Origin: Nocardia spumae
GTDB taxonomy: Bacteria > Actinomycetota > Actinomycetes > Mycobacteriales > Mycobacteriaceae
Assembly: GCF_020733635.1 (NCBI RefSeq)
Contig: NZ_JAJFZL010000001.1
Span: 5,518,001-5,582,000, forward strand
Length of the DNA stretch: 64,000 nucleotides
Direction: 5' to 3'
This document shows, piece by piece, positions 40,047 through 51,203 of the stretch. Under the pieces are notes generated by a model. That model was given only the letters and a program-made list of their open reading frames with translations, made no database searches and was not told the origin of the DNA. How positions within the stretch are numbered: the first letter of the stretch is position 1; each line of letters begins with the position of its first letter. The position numbers and the translations under genes are program-made.

Positions 40047-41402
40047 CTACGGCGTGGTCGAGGTGAACTCGATCAATTTCCGCAAATTCACCGCGACCGC
40101 ACGGCGCAGGTACTGGTGCCGATACGGCGTTGCCAGCGATGCGATGCCGGCGCGCCAAGACTGTGTCCGGCACAGCACTGCGGCAGGCCGGGCGATCTCG
40201 TAGGCTTCCCGAATCCGTTCTGGCGATTCGTAATCGGCCCACTCGGCCAGGTACGCACCGAGTAATCTCCGATGCAGCTCGTCCCTGTTCGCCACCTGCG
40301 TGACCCGGAACTCGTTCAGCACCGTCACCATCGACTGCATCGGGCTGCCCACCACAGCCTCGGCCCAGTCGAGCAGCACCCACCGGCCGGGGGTGAGCGC
40401 GATATTCCCACGCCAGAAGTCCATGTCCACCAACGTGTTCGGTGTTCCGAACTCCGCCATGCGCTCGCACAGTTCGGCGAAACGCGGCCGGAAGGACACG
40501 ATCCGGTCGTACTCTTCCCGAGTCAGCGACTCCTCACCATCGAAGACCAGGCTGTCCACATCCTCCAGAATCTCGTCCAGCAGCGCGAGCAACGCCGCGG
40601 GCCTGCGATCCGGAACCCCCAGCGCGAGCAGCGCGTTCACATCACCCGCGAGTTCCTTCTGCATAGCGGCGTAACCACGGACAACCTCCTCATACCGCGG
40701 TACGTCCGCCAGCGTGGGCTCGAGGTGAACGAACGACCCGACATCCTTGGTCAAACTCCAGCCGCGCTCGGAGTCGATCGCGACCACGTCCGGCAGACGT
40801 TCGGGAAAGAGCCGGGCCAACGACTCCAACAGTCGTGGCTCATGGGCGAAAACCGCGGGGGTTGCTTTGAAGTAGAGATCACCGCCACTCGTGGGTGTGC
40901 GAAGCACGGTGGAGTGCGGCGAGCTGACTATCTGCTCGATAGGACCACTGGGCTGGTAGCCGTGCCGGCCGGCCGCCGCGGTAATCCATTCCGACACCTC
41001 GCCGAACCAGTCCGGCCGGACCCAATCACAGGTGGACACAGTGCCCAGGCCGTCGCCGGCGCACCGAAACCACTCCCCGACAATCGTCTCGTGCCGGGCA
41101 TCGGCGAAGGTCAGTGAGTTGGTCATCGTCCGGCTCACCCATCCGACACCGCTCGGCAGCGTATCCCGCGAACCGTTGTTGTGGTGCAGGAAAACATATG
41201 TCGGCCCGTCGTCGTACAGCACTTCGCCGAAGCGGGCCGCCACCGTCACTTCGACGCCGCAGCCTTCCAGAATCCGTTGGTTGACCTCGTTCACGACTGT
41301 GCTCGGGTGCGATGGTAGGCGCCAGCCCTCCTCCGACGACAGCATGAGGATCGCGCCGCGCCCGGCGTCCGGGACGATGCTGAGACTCGCACTCCTCGGC
41401 AA
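40047..41402 (-). CDS. aminoglycoside phosphotransferase-like kinase with a novel N-terminal domain
   Basis: About 451 residues from TTG 41402, or 432 from ATG 41345; the start is uncertain. The C-terminal half has kinase features of the APH/choline kinase fold: LYFKATP (nucleotide-binding Lys), the catalytic loop [13 protein letters not shown], and [10 protein letters not shown] for metal binding. The usual HxD of the loop is MD here, with the catalytic Asp kept. The N-terminal 150 residues match nothing I recognise with confidence. The gene is three bases after MbtH copy 2 and upstream of NRPS-2, inside the operon. Such kinases in peptide clusters often phosphorylate the product as self-resistance, or a precursor during assembly. 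Either is possible here. Confidence 0.75.
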   Translation of the reverse strand: MPRSASLSIVPDAGRGAILMLSSEEGWRLPSHPSTVVNEVNQRILEGCGVEVTVAARFGEVLYDDGPTYVFLHHNNGSRDTLPSGVGWVSRTMTNSLTFADARHETIVGEWFRCAGDGLGTVSTCDWVRPDWFGEVSEWITAAAGRHGYQPSGPIEQIVSSPHSTVLRTPTSGGDLYFKATPAVFAHEPRLLESLARLFPERLPDVVAIDSERGWSLTKDVGSFVHLEPTLADVPRYEEVVRGYAAMQKELAGDVNALLALGVPDRRPAALLALLDEILEDVDSLVFDGEESLTREEYDRIVSFRPRFAELCERMAEFGTPNTLVDMDFWRGNIALTPGRWVLLDWAEAVVGSPMQSMVTVLNEFRVTQVANRDELHRRLLGAYLAEWADYESPERIREAYEIARPAAVLCRTQSWRAGIASLATPYRHQYLRRAVAVNLRKLIEFTSTTP

Positions 41403-41404
41403 TG

Positions 41405-41614
41405 CTAAGCACCCCCGGAGGCAGACAGACCGGCCGGGCGCATGTCGGTCCAGTGGGACTCGACATAGTCGAGGCACCGTCCACGGGCGTCCGGTCCGTG
41501 AGCTACGGCCCAGCCCGCCGGGACGGCGTTCGTCGTGGGCCACAACGAATGCTGGTTCTCCGTATTGACGAGGACGAGGAATTCGCCGTCCTCACGATCG
41601 AAGGGATTCTCCAT
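41405..41614 (-). CDS. MbtH-like NRPS chaperone, copy 2
   Basis: The product is 69 residues with the complete MbtH core: ENPFDREDGEFLVLVN, ENQHSLWP, AVPAGW and HWTDMRP. ATG 41614 follows AAGGAGG at good spacing. It lies between the P450 and the kinase. It is clearly divergent from the MbtH copy at 28711-28941, so the two are paralogs that may prefer different A domains or serve as backups. Confidence 0.95.
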   Translation of the reverse strand: MENPFDREDGEFLVLVNTENQHSLWPTTNAVPAGWAVAHGPDARGRCLDYVESHWTDMRPAGLSASGGA

Positions 41615-41625
41615 TTTTTCCTCCT

Positions 41626-42822
41626 TCAGCCGCGGAATACCACCGGCAGCGATTCGTAGCCCCACATCAGGTTCGACACCAGGCGACGGATGGGCCCTGC
41701 CGATTCCACCGCGGCCGCACCGGCCAGCAGTTCTTCGAAGAGCACCCGCAGCTCCGTACGCGCGAGAGCACCGCCCAGGCAATAGTGCGGCCCTATGCCG
41801 AGCGCGATGTGCGGGTTCGGGGACCGGTTCGGATCGAATCGCGTGGCATCCTCGAAGGCGCTCTCGTCGCGGTTGGCCGACGGCATCCAGACAGTGACAG
41901 GCTCACCGGAACGGATCCGCTGCCCGCCGATCTCCACGTCCTCGACCGGGGTCCGAAGCACGTGTAACGCCGGACTGGTCCAGCGGAGGATCTCATTGAC
42001 CAGGAGGTCCGGTTGGGCTCGGCGCCACGTCGCCCACCGGCTCGGATCCTGGACGAGGGCGAGCACGCCACCGACCGCGGCGTGTCTCGTCGTCTCGTTG
42101 CCACCGGAGATCAAACCGTCACAGTTGAGGAATATCTCCTCGTCGGAGAGCGGCCGGCCGTCCACCAGGCAACCGACCATCGAACTGATCACGTCGTCCT
42201 GCGGCTCTCGCCTACGGCGCGCGACGAGATCCTCGTAGTACTCGAAGATGTCCGCGTGCGCGGCCAGGCGCTCCATCGCGGTCGCACTGGACTCACCGAA
42301 GGCGATGCGGGTGCGCTCCGCCATGAAACCCCAATCCTGTTGCGGCACACCGAGCAGGTCACAGACCACCGCCACCGGCAGCATCGCCGCAATGTCGGTG
42401 AAGTCGCACGGTTCACCGGACAGGGCGGGCGCCAGCGCCTGCCGCACAGTGGCCCGCATGTTGTGTTCCAGGCGCGCGACCGTACGCGGCGTGAACGCCC
42501 CACTGATGACCCGCCGGATGTTGGCATGCCGAGCACCGTCGGACACGACCAGTAGCTTGCCCGCGGCCGCGGCGGTGGCGGCGGGAGTACCGTCCAGGCG
42601 CATACCGCGCTCGGATCGAAAAACCTTCGCGTCCTTCATTATTCGAATGGAGTCCCGGAACCGGGTGATGGCCCAGAAACCGCTTCCGTCCGGCCTGACG
42701 TTCCAGTGGACCGGGCGCTGCGCACGCAACGCCGCCCACAACCGCTCGGGAGCCTCGGACGCGTACAGCGTGGGATCGCCGAGATCTATCGCGTCGACGG
42801 ACACGGGAGCAATCGAAGACAT
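41626..42822 (-). CDS. cytochrome P450
   Basis: The product is 398 residues, a normal length for a soluble bacterial P450. The I-helix has SGGNETTRHA, the K-helix ExxR is EILRW, and the haem loop is GIGPHYCLGGALA with the Cys ligand. P450s in NRPS operons usually hydroxylate the beta carbon of a PCP-bound amino acid or oxidise the finished peptide. I cannot tell which here, and no ferredoxin gene is nearby. ATG 42822 lies 11 bases after the NRPS-1 stop with a weak TAGGAA site, so translation is probably coupled to NRPS-1. Confidence 0.95.
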   Translation of the reverse strand: MSSIAPVSVDAIDLGDPTLYASEAPERLWAALRAQRPVHWNVRPDGSGFWAITRFRDSIRIMKDAKVFRSERGMRLDGTPAATAAAAGKLLVVSDGARHANIRRVISGAFTPRTVARLEHNMRATVRQALAPALSGEPCDFTDIAAMLPVAVVCDLLGVPQQDWGFMAERTRIAFGESSATAMERLAAHADIFEYYEDLVARRRREPQDDVISSMVGCLVDGRPLSDEEIFLNCDGLISGGNETTRHAAVGGVLALVQDPSRWATWRRAQPDLLVNEILRWTSPALHVLRTPVEDVEIGGQRIRSGEPVTVWMPSANRDESAFEDATRFDPNRSPNPHIALGIGPHYCLGGALARTELRVLFEELLAGAAAVESAGPIRRLVSNLMWGYESLPVVFRG

Positions 42823-42833
42823 CGTCGATATTC

Positions 42834-45800
42834 CTAGGTATCTCGGTTTTCCGAACAGCAATCCGCGGCCAGGCCCTCGGCGACAGCGATCTTCAGCAAC
42901 TCGTCCGGGCTGCCGAGTACGAGCGCCCGCACATGCCGGGACACCACGTCGACCGGCCAGTCCCACCAGCGAACCGCGAGCAGCGTCTCCACCTCGTCGG
43001 GTGTGTAGCGCGAACGGACGACCCGGGCCGGATTGCCCGCGACAACTCGATAGGCACCCACATCGGCGGTCACAACGGCGCGAGCGGCGATGATCGCACC
43101 GTCGCCGATGGTGACCCCCGGCATGATCATCGCGTCCCGGCCGATCCACACATCGTGACCGATGGTCGTGTCCTTCCGGCGATCGCGTACAAGCGCGCCG
43201 AGCGGATCCAGCAGGCCGTCCTGCCAGTCCCCGGCGAACATCGCGAACGGATACGCCGTCGGCCCGCTGAACACATGGTTGGCGCCGGCCATGATGAACT
43301 GCACCCCCGCCGCGATCGAGCAGTACCGGCCGATCGTCAGGCGCTCACCGCCGGAGGCGTAGCGGACCCGCGACTGCTCGAACCCGGCCGCGTCCTCGGA
43401 GGCGTCGTAGTACGAGTACGCGCCGGCGGTAACCCTGCTGGTCGTACTCAATGTCGGGCGGATGAACACGCAACGGTCATCGCCCAGGGGCCGGGGCTGG
43501 TCGGGGTCGGGAATATTCGGTTGCCGCTGCTGCTCGCCACAAGCAGTCGAGCCGGACAGGAAACGTCGGACGATCGGGCCGGCCTGTTCCATCACCCGCG
43601 CGGACATCATCTCGTCGTGATGAGCCTGCACCGTGTGATGCTCGACCTCCTGGAGATAAGGCCGCCAAACCTCCTCGGCGGATCCCAGATCCCGCACCGA
43701 CTCCGACGCCGAAATACACAGCGCCCGACCGGGATAGTCGCGGAATGTCGGCGCTCCGGCCACCGACGTGATCGCCTTTGCCGCATCGACCAGTGCCATG
43801 GTCTGGCGCTCATCGATCTCGGCATCCGACCCCCGTGCGGCCACCAGATCGATATCGGACTCCGCCGGCGCACCCGCCTGCCGGTAGGGCCGTGTATCGA
43901 ACAGGACGAGGAGATCCACCGGCGCGCCCTCCTGGGCCAGCCGGTGCGCGACCTCGTGAGCGAGCACTCCACCGAGTGACCATCCGACGATCACATAGGG
44001 GCCGCCGGGATCGGTCGACCTGATGAGTTCGGTGTAGCGGCTCACCAACTCGTCCAGGGATGCCACGGGCCGGAATCGCCCGTGACTCTCGGTGGCCTGG
44101 ATACCGTAGACCGCCCTGTCATCGCCGATGTACGGCAGGAGAGCCGCGTAGCACCAGGCCAGCCCACCCGCTGGATGAATGCAGAAGACCGCTGGCCCGC
44201 CCCCGCCACCGGGCCGCAGTGTGACGACGTTGGCATAGGGGTCACTCGGAGCCTCGTCTATCCGGGCGGCGAGCGCCGCCGCGGTGGGCGCCTCGAACAG
44301 TGTCGTCACGCTGATCTCGGCGGAGAGCAGCGCGCCGATTCGAGTGATCAGCCGGACCGCGAGCAGCGAATGACCACCGAGATCGAAGAACGAGTCGTTC
44401 GGGCCGACGTCGGGCAGTCCCAATACCTGGGCGAACAGTCTGCGCACCACATCCGTTCGAGTATCGGGCGCGCCGCCGGCGGTAACCGCCACGGGCGAAT
44501 GCGGTGCGGGCAGCGCCGATCGGTCGAGCTTGCCGTGCGCCGTCACCGGGAATGCGCCCAGCACGACGAATGCGGACGGCACCATGTAGCTCGGCAGACG
44601 GTCGATCGCGAAGCCACGCAGAGCTGCGACGTCGAGCGCATGTCCGGCCTCCGCTGGCACCACGTACGCGATCAAGCGTGGTTCCCCGGGCGGATCGGTA
44701 CGTGGCACCACCACCGCACGTCCGATATCGGGGTGCTGTCCCAATATCGTCTCGATTTCACCCGGCTCGATCCGGAAGCCGCGGAGCTTCACCTGGTCGT
44801 CGACGCGGCCGGCGAACACCAGAGTGCCGTCGGACCAGCGAGCCAGGTCGCCGGTCCGATACATCCGGTTGCCCGTGGTACCGAATGGGTTGGCCACGAA
44901 CCTCGCCGCGGTCGGACCGGGGCGATTCAGGTACCCACGGGCCAAACCCACTCCGGCGAGGTAGACCTCACCGAGCTCGCCCGGAGGCACCGGCGACAGC
45001 TCGGAATCCAGCACATACACCGCGCTGCCGGCCAGCGGCTGCCCCACCGGCACGACGGACTCGTCGAAGGTCAGCCGGTGCATGGTCGCGCATACCGTGG
45101 CCTCGGTCGGCCCATAAGCGTTGAACACCTGACGAAAGCCACGAACGGCTTCGACGACCTCCGGCGTGCACGGCTCGCCCGCGCTGATCAACGCCACGTC
45201 GGCGGCTTCGGTTCCGAATTCCGTTTCGAGCAACACCGACGGGGGCAGCGTGAGGTGCGTGATGCGCCGGGCCCGGACGAGATCCACCAGAGCGGGGCCT
45301 GCCGTCCGGTCCTCCCGTGCCGCGACCACCAGACAGGCACCGGTGAGCAGAGCCATCCACATCTCCGACACCGCAGCATCGAATCCGAAGGACGCGAATT
45401 GCAGCACCCGAGATTCACGGGTGACCTCCAGCTCGCGAGCTTGCGCCAGGACGACATGCGGAATGCCGACGTGGTCTACCACGACGCCCTTCGGCCGTCC
45501 GGTGGATCCGGAGGTGTAGATGACATACGCGGGGTCGCCGGCCACGACCGGCCGAAGCGGGCCTGCGTGCCCGCCGGCCCTCGGCGCCCCGCGGTCGTCA
45601 TCGAGCACGACGCTCGGCACACCGACCGCCGGTACCGCTGCGGCCAGTGCGCGGGTGGTCAGCACACAGGCGGGAGCGGCGTCCTCGAGCATCAGCGCGA
45701 TCCGTTCCGCCGGATAGTCCGGATCGATCGGGAGATAGGCCGCGCCCGAGCGGAGCACCCCGAGCGCCGCGACCACCATCTGTTCGGATCGCGGAAGCAC

Positions 45801-48800
45801 CAGAGCCACAACCTGGCCGACGCCGATGCCGCGGGCCGCCAGATCCAGCGCCACGCCGCTCGCAGCCTGTGCGAGTTCGGCGTATGTGAGCGCGTGGTCG
45901 CCGGACTCCACCGCCACCGCTTCCGGTGTCCGCGCGACTCGAGCAGCGAACAGGTCCACCACGGTCGGAGCGAGATCGCGGACGCGGACCGAGGGATCGG
46001 CGACCGCGGTCTGCAACAGCCGGATGATGCCGGTAGCGATGCCCTCCACTGTTGTTCGCTCGAAGAGATCGGCGTTGTATCGGATGGAACCGCCGACCGG
46101 CATCGGGTCGCCGGTATGGCCCGGGTCGTCGAAAACGAACGACAGGTCGAATGGGGCCATACCGGCCTCCATCGGCTCGGATTCGACCACGAGCCCCGGC
46201 ATCCGCAGTGCCTGCTCGCCGGTCGAGTCCATCGACACGCTGACCTGGAACAGGGGGTTCGCACCGGCCACGCGGGGCGGGTTGAGGTCCTCGACGATCA
46301 TCTCGAAGGGCACGTCCTGGTTGGCGAACGCGTGCACGGTCGTCTCCCGTACCCGGCGAAGCAGCTCCGTGAACGAAGGATCACCGGACAGATCGGTGCG
46401 CAGGACCAGTGTCTTGACGAAAAGGCCCACCACGGTCTCGAGAGATTCGTGGGGACGGCCGAGTACCGCCGTACCCAGCGGGATGTCGGTGCCCGCGCCC
46501 AGCCCCGCCAGCGCGGTGGCCACGGCGGCCTGCAGCGCCATGAACAATGTGCAACCTGCCGCACGAGCGAGCCCGACCAGCGCGACGTGCGTGCCCGACC
46601 CGATCTCGAACGTGACGAGCCCTGCCCTTCGACCGGTCCCCGCAGTGCGCGGATGATCCACCGGCAAGGGTGTCCGATGTGGTGAGCCGGTGAGCGATTC
46701 CCGCCAGTAGGCCCGTTGGCGAGCCAGCGGACTACCCGGGTCGTCATCACGGCCGAGCTGCTCGCGTTGCCAGAGCGTGTAGTCCGCATATTGCACGGGC
46801 TCGTCGGCCCACGCCGGTGGCACGGACCGCAGTCGTGCCCCGTACGCCTCGGTCAGATCGTCCAGCAACAACTTCAGCGACCAACCGTCACACGCGATGT
46901 GGTGCACGACCAACAGCAGGACGTGACTCTGCTCGTCGAGACGGAACAGCGTTGCCCGTACCGGCAGATCCGTGGCCAGGTCGAACGGCCGGTGCGCTTC
47001 GGCATCCAACTCACCTCGCAGCGCGCTCCGCTCGACGAGCCGAATACCGAGCGGGATCTGTGCTCTCGGCCCGGTCAGAACCTGCTGCCACAGCTCGCCG
47101 CCCTCGGCCGAGAACACCGTGCGCAGCGCCCCGTGGCGGGAGATCACATCGGTGAGCGCCACCTCCAGCACATCCGGCCGCACGGTTCCCGACAGTCGCA
47201 GAGCGGTCGGCACGTTGTACGCCACACCCCCGTCGAGTTCACTGATGAACCACAGGCGCCGTTGCTGATACGACATCGGCGCACGACCCGCCCGCGCCGC
47301 TCCTCGCGTGGGCCCGGCGGCTGTGGTCTCGTGATCACCGAGCCCTCGATCGCCGATTCGTTCGGCCAGCTGCGCCACAGTCGGTGTGTCGAAGAGCGTC
47401 CGGTATGGCAGCTGCACACCCAGATTCGAGGAAATCCGGCTGATCAAGCGGGTGGCCAGCAGGGAATGCCCGCCCATGTCGAAGAAATCGTCATCGATGC
47501 CGACGTCGGCGATGCCCAGCACATCGGCGAACAGTGCGCACAGCTGTGCCTCCTCGGGCGTGCGCGCGGCGCGTCCTCGCGGCAGCGGGGCGAGCTCCGG
47601 TGCGGGTAGCGCCCGGCGATCCAGCTTCCCGTTGGTGTTCAGCGGCAAGCTGTCGACCACCACCACGGCCGAAGGCACCAGATACCGGGGCAGCCGGCGC
47701 CGGATCGCGTCGCGAGCGGCGATGGCAAGCCCCTCGCGCGGCATTCCCGCCGCGGGCACGACATATCCTACGAGCCTCCGGTCGCCGGGGCGGTCCTCAC
47801 GCACCATCGCACAGGCCCGGACCACCGACGGCACGTCCGCCAGCGCGGCCTCGAGTTCACCGAGTTCGATTCGGAACCCACGCACCTTGACCTGGTCGTC
47901 CGCCCGGCCGACGAACTCGAGCTCGCCATCGGTGTTCCAGCGCACGAGATCGCCGGTGCGGTACATCCGGCCGCCGGGTTCGCCGAACGGACAGGCGACG
48001 AACCGCTGCGACGTCAACCCCGGGCGGTTGAGGTAGCCGCGGGCGAGACCGGCTCCGGCGATGTAGAGCTCCCCCGTGACCCCCACGGCCACCGGCTTCA
48101 GCTCGGTGTCGAGCACATGGACGACGCTGCCGACTATCGGTCCGCCGATCGGTACCGGTCCGCCCGCGGCCAGTGGGGTGGAGATGGTGGCCGCCACCGT
48201 CGCCTCGGTGGGTCCGTAGGCGTTGTGGAACCGTCGCCCTTCCGACCATCTGTCCACGACCGACGGCGGGCAGGTGTCACCACCGGTGATCAGGTTCGTC
48301 AGTGACACGACCGTCTTTTCCGCACCGGGGTCGAGCGCATCGAGCACCGCGGGGGGAAGGAGGGCATGGGTGATTCGGCTGCGGTTGATCAGCTCGACCA
48401 GCGCCGGCCCCACCGTCGAGCTGTCGAGCGGAGCCATGACGACGGTGGCTCCTTGGGTCAAGGCGAGAAGTTCCCATACGACCACGTCGAACGACGGCGA
48501 CGCGAACTGAAGAACTCTGCTGTCGTGGTCGATTCCCACGATGTCGCGCTGGCTCGCCGCCAACGCCGCCAGACCGGTGTGCTGGACGATCACCCCCTTG
48601 GGGCGGCCGGTAGAACCCGACGTATAGATGATGTACGCGGGGTGTGCCGGCGCCAGCGGAGCGAGGCGATCGACGTCCGACAATGCACTGCCAGGCTGTC
48701 CGGCCACCGCTTGCGCCCATTCGGGCTCATCGATGGTGATGGTTTCGGCATCGAATGCCGGGAGCAGGGCACGAGTCGAGCTGTCGGTGACGACCAGCGT

Positions 48801-50549
48801 CGGCCGCGCGTCGGCGAGCAGGTAGGACACGCGCTCGGGCGGGTATGTGGCGTCGACCGTCACGAATGCTCCGCCTGCCTTGGAGACGGCGAGCATGGCG
48901 ATGACCAGGTCGGGGCTCCTGCGCATGGCAAGGCCGACATAGCGCTCCGGACCGACTCCACGACTCACCAGGAACCGAGCCAGCCGGTTGGCGCGCGCAT
49001 CGAGCTCACGAAATGTCGATACCGTTGTCCCCCAAGCGATCGCCGTCGCGTCGGGATCCCGGTCCACCGCATCTTCGAACAGCGCCGGCAGAGTCCTCGC
49101 GGGTGGAACAGCCGGTCGCGCAGCTGTAATCGGGTCCAGCAGCGAACGGATCGGTGTATCCGGGTCCGCCAGTACCTGTTTCAGGACCCGGGTGAAGTCC
49201 GACGCCATCCGGGTGACAATCGCACCGGCGATCGCAGCCGCCCGGAAGGCGAACTCCCCCGACATCGCGGAACGTTCCGCGCGTATCGACAGGGTCAGGT
49301 CGAATTTGGCTTCCGACTCGGGTAGCGGTTCGGGCGATATCTCGAGACCCGGCCATCCACCGAGTTCCTCGCCCGCCTCGTCCACAACGAACATGCTGTC
49401 GACCAGGGCCCCGCGGTCACGATCGAGTTCGGAGGTGAGCCGGGCGAACGGCAGGCGCTGATTGTCGTATGCGTCGAGGGTGCGGTCACGAACCTGTCGT
49501 AGCAGGTCACGAAAGGTCAGATCGTCGGCCGAATCGACCCGCACGACAACGATGTTCGCAAGATAGCCCACGAGCAGGCGGGTCGACGACGCATCACGGT
49601 TGGCCGCGACGGTGCCCACCGGAATGTCGCGCCGACCGGTGGCCCGGGCGAGCACCAGGTGGTAGACGGCGAGCAGGGTCATGAATGTGGTGGTTCGCTC
49701 GTCGGCCAGCGACTCGCCGATATCGGTGATTCCCTCGGCGACGGTGAAACGCACCGCGTCCGAACCGGGCAACGCCGGCCGTTGTCTCCGGCCACCGGGG
49801 AAGGGATCGACCGGCCTGGTATCGGCGAGCCGCCGGCGCCAGTGATCCAGTTGTCCCCGGGCGTCAGCGGTATCCAGCCACTGCAATTCGGTGAGAGCGT
49901 ATTCGGGGTACTGCAGAGCGACCGGCGCCAGTACTGCGCTGTGCCCAGCGACCGCCGACCGGTAGAACTCACGCAACTCATCGAGCACGATGCCCAGCGA
50001 CCATCCGTCGAAAATCGCGTGGTGCACGTTCAGCAGCAGCACATGCTCGTCCTCCGCCAGGCCGAACAGCAGCACTCTGATCAGGGGACCTGCCGTGAGA
50101 TCGAACGGCCGCTCGCACTCCTCGGCAATACGCGTCGTCAGTGCACGCTCGGTCGCGGACCGATCGACGGACGAGATGTTCTCGACGGGCAGGTCGAGAA
50201 CCAATGCCGGTCGCACCCGCTGCCATGGTTCGCCATCACGGTCGACGAAGGTCACCCGCAATGCGGCGTGCCGTGCGATAACACCGTTCACGGCGTGGGC
50301 GAGCGCTTCGTGCGAGAGTTTGCCGTGGAAACGGTACGCGAAGGGCATGGAGTACTTGGCCGACGTGCCCTCGACCTGGTCGATGAGCCACAATCCGCGC
50401 TGGCCCATCGTTGCGGGAATCAGCCGGTCCCCGGTGGGTTCACCGGCCTCGGCCCCCGTCTCCGACGAACCGCGCCGGGTCCGAGCAAGTGTCGTCAGCA
50501 GAACCGCTCGGCGTAGCTTCTCACTATCGACCCCATCGCCCACGACCAT
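42834..50549 (-). CDS. NRPS-1: C-A-PCP-C-A-PCP-TE fused to a Vat/CatB-type acetyltransferase
   Basis: The product is 2571 residues. C1 has HHAIFDGWS near 176, A1 YTSGSTG near 640, PCP1 MGGHSLL near 1026, C2 HHIACDGWS near 1216, A2 YTSGSTG near 1676, PCP2 LGGHSLL near 2060. The TE has GWSLGGVLA near 2190, Asp in LLVLFDTRP and a C-terminal His in VQAHHDEMM. After a short linker the last 220 residues are a left-handed beta-helix O-acetyltransferase of the Vat/CatB family: [30 protein letters not shown], the catalytic His in AGANH, and [17 protein letters not shown]. The frame is open through the junction and no Met codon occurs between the TE end and that His region. A1 reads D-V-W-L-I-G-A-V-A-K (unassigned). 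A2 reads D-A-S-T-I-A-A-V-C-K, one change from the GrsA Phe code. This protein probably ends the assembly line. ATG 50549 follows GGGGGA. Confidence 0.95.
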   Translation of the reverse strand: MVVGDGVDSEKLRRAVLLTTLARTRRGSSETGAEAGEPTGDRLIPATMGQRGLWLIDQVEGTSAKYSMPFAYRFHGKLSHEALAHAVNGVIARHAALRVTFVDRDGEPWQRVRPALVLDLPVENISSVDRSATERALTTRIAEECERPFDLTAGPLIRVLLFGLAEDEHVLLLNVHHAIFDGWSLGIVLDELREFYRSAVAGHSAVLAPVALQYPEYALTELQWLDTADARGQLDHWRRRLADTRPVDPFPGGRRQRPALPGSDAVRFTVAEGITDIGESLADERTTTFMTLLAVYHLVLARATGRRDIPVGTVAANRDASSTRLLVGYLANIVVVRVDSADDLTFRDLLRQVRDRTLDAYDNQRLPFARLTSELDRDRGALVDSMFVVDEAGEELGGWPGLEISPEPLPESEAKFDLTLSIRAERSAMSGEFAFRAAAIAGAIVTRMASDFTRVLKQVLADPDTPIRSLLDPITAARPAVPPARTLPALFEDAVDRDPDATAIAWGTTVSTFRELDARANRLARFLVSRGVGPERYVGLAMRRSPDLVIAMLAVSKAGGAFVTVDATYPPERVSYLLADARPTLVVTDSSTRALLPAFDAETITIDEPEWAQAVAGQPGSALSDVDRLAPLAPAHPAYIIYTSGSTGRPKGVIVQHTGLAALAASQRDIVGIDHDSRVLQFASPSFDVVVWELLALTQGATVVMAPLDSSTVGPALVELINRSRITHALLPPAVLDALDPGAEKTVVSLTNLITGGDTCPPSVVDRWSEGRRFHNAYGPTEATVAATISTPLAAGGPVPIGGPIVGSVVHVLDTELKPVAVGVTGELYIAGAGLARGYLNRPGLTSQRFVACPFGEPGGRMYRTGDLVRWNTDGELEFVGRADDQVKVRGFRIELGELEAALADVPSVVRACAMVREDRPGDRRLVGYVVPAAGMPREGLAIAARDAIRRRLPRYLVPSAVVVVDSLPLNTNGKLDRRALPAPELAPLPRGRAARTPEEAQLCALFADVLGIADVGIDDDFFDMGGHSLLATRLISRISSNLGVQLPYRTLFDTPTVAQLAERIGDRGLGDHETTAAGPTRGAARAGRAPMSYQQRRLWFISELDGGVAYNVPTALRLSGTVRPDVLEVALTDVISRHGALRTVFSAEGGELWQQVLTGPRAQIPLGIRLVERSALRGELDAEAHRPFDLATDLPVRATLFRLDEQSHVLLLVVHHIACDGWSLKLLLDDLTEAYGARLRSVPPAWADEPVQYADYTLWQREQLGRDDDPGSPLARQRAYWRESLTGSPHRTPLPVDHPRTAGTGRRAGLVTFEIGSGTHVALVGLARAAGCTLFMALQAAVATALAGLGAGTDIPLGTAVLGRPHESLETVVGLFVKTLVLRTDLSGDPSFTELLRRVRETTVHAFANQDVPFEMIVEDLNPPRVAGANPLFQVSVSMDSTGEQALRMPGLVVESEPMEAGMAPFDLSFVFDDPGHTGDPMPVGGSIRYNADLFERTTVEGIATGIIRLLQTAVADPSVRVRDLAPTVVDLFAARVARTPEAVAVESGDHALTYAELAQAASGVALDLAARGIGVGQVVALVLPRSEQMVVAALGVLRSGAAYLPIDPDYPAERIALMLEDAAPACVLTTRALAAAVPAVGVPSVVLDDDRGAPRAGGHAGPLRPVVAGDPAYVIYTSGSTGRPKGVVVDHVGIPHVVLAQARELEVTRESRVLQFASFGFDAAVSEMWMALLTGACLVVAAREDRTAGPALVDLVRARRITHLTLPPSVLLETEFGTEAADVALISAGEPCTPEVVEAVRGFRQVFNAYGPTEATVCATMHRLTFDESVVPVGQPLAGSAVYVLDSELSPVPPGELGEVYLAGVGLARGYLNRPGPTAARFVANPFGTTGNRMYRTGDLARWSDGTLVFAGRVDDQVKLRGFRIEPGEIETILGQHPDIGRAVVVPRTDPPGEPRLIAYVVPAEAGHALDVAALRGFAIDRLPSYMVPSAFVVLGAFPVTAHGKLDRSALPAPHSPVAVTAGGAPDTRTDVVRRLFAQVLGLPDVGPNDSFFDLGGHSLLAVRLITRIGALLSAEISVTTLFEAPTAAALAARIDEAPSDPYANVVTLRPGGGGGPAVFCIHPAGGLAWCYAALLPYIGDDRAVYGIQATESHGRFRPVASLDELVSRYTELIRSTDPGGPYVIVGWSLGGVLAHEVAHRLAQEGAPVDLLVLFDTRPYRQAGAPAESDIDLVAARGSDAEIDERQTMALVDAAKAITSVAGAPTFRDYPGRALCISASESVRDLGSAEEVWRPYLQEVEHHTVQAHHDEMMSARVMEQAGPIVRRFLSGSTACGEQQRQPNIPDPDQPRPLGDDRCVFIRPTLSTTSRVTAGAYSYYDASEDAAGFEQSRVRYASGGERLTIGRYCSIAAGVQFIMAGANHVFSGPTAYPFAMFAGDWQDGLLDPLGALVRDRRKDTTIGHDVWIGRDAMIMPGVTIGDGAIIAARAVVTADVGAYRVVAGNPARVVRSRYTPDEVETLLAVRWWDWPVDVVSRHVRALVLGSPDELLKIAVAEGLAADCCSENRDT

Positions 50550-51203
50550 TCGATCCCCCGATACTCATAGTTTTACAGCTCTCGCAAAACTGCTCGCGTT
50601 CGTATCCTCATTGCCGTACCGACGACAATGATCCCCATCCCGGACGAGTTATGCGTCGAGCGGAATCTCACAAATTATGAAATGCAGCGAAGACTGCTCA
50701 ACCGACTACCCCCGAATGAATTCGACCCCCGATAAGACTGCCGCAAGAGACCTCGGCAGGAGGTAACGTTAGCGCGAGCTACGGGATGACGCAACCCCCG
50801 ATCGCCCCCCTCTCGCCCCGCGTACTGCCGCGAATCCATCAGCACAACAACAGGATTCGGGTGCGATCAGTCGGATTCGAAACCCGCAGTGCGCCGAAGA
50901 CGCCGCCCGCGAGCAGGAGTGCTCGGCGCAGGCCGCGACGCGACGCGACGAGACACCGGAAGCGCTTGGCGCACCTCGTGTCCGCGACACTCGTTGTCGA
51001 GCAGGGACAGGCCCGAACCCACTTGACAGCACAACAGCCCGACTGTAGCTTGCAGAAATCTTGGGTATGGTTATTACGCCGAGACCGAGGGGGCATTGCG
51101 TCATTATGGACGTCATAAGTGGTGGGTTTGTCGCGTATAGCACACGGGGAGTAAGGGATACCGGTTCGGCTCTGATATCAAGCTCGATATACCGGGAAAA
51201 TTC
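50550..51203. promoter_or_regulatory. divergent intergenic region between the two NRPS operons
   Basis: About 650 bases separate the start of the leftward NRPS-1 operon and the rightward ABC/NRPS-4 operon. I see no gene here: the open frames lack domain matches and good starts. It should contain both promoters. A direct repeat, CGTCATTA / CGTCATAA (51099 and 51111, 12 bases apart), lies about 90 bases before the ABC gene and could be a regulator site. No terminator or known riboswitch was recognised. Confidence 0.5.

Noticed and set aside
50769..51143. Small minus-strand frame in the divergent intergenic region
   Set aside because: Cys/Ser/Arg-rich, no homology recognised, and it would cover the likely promoters.
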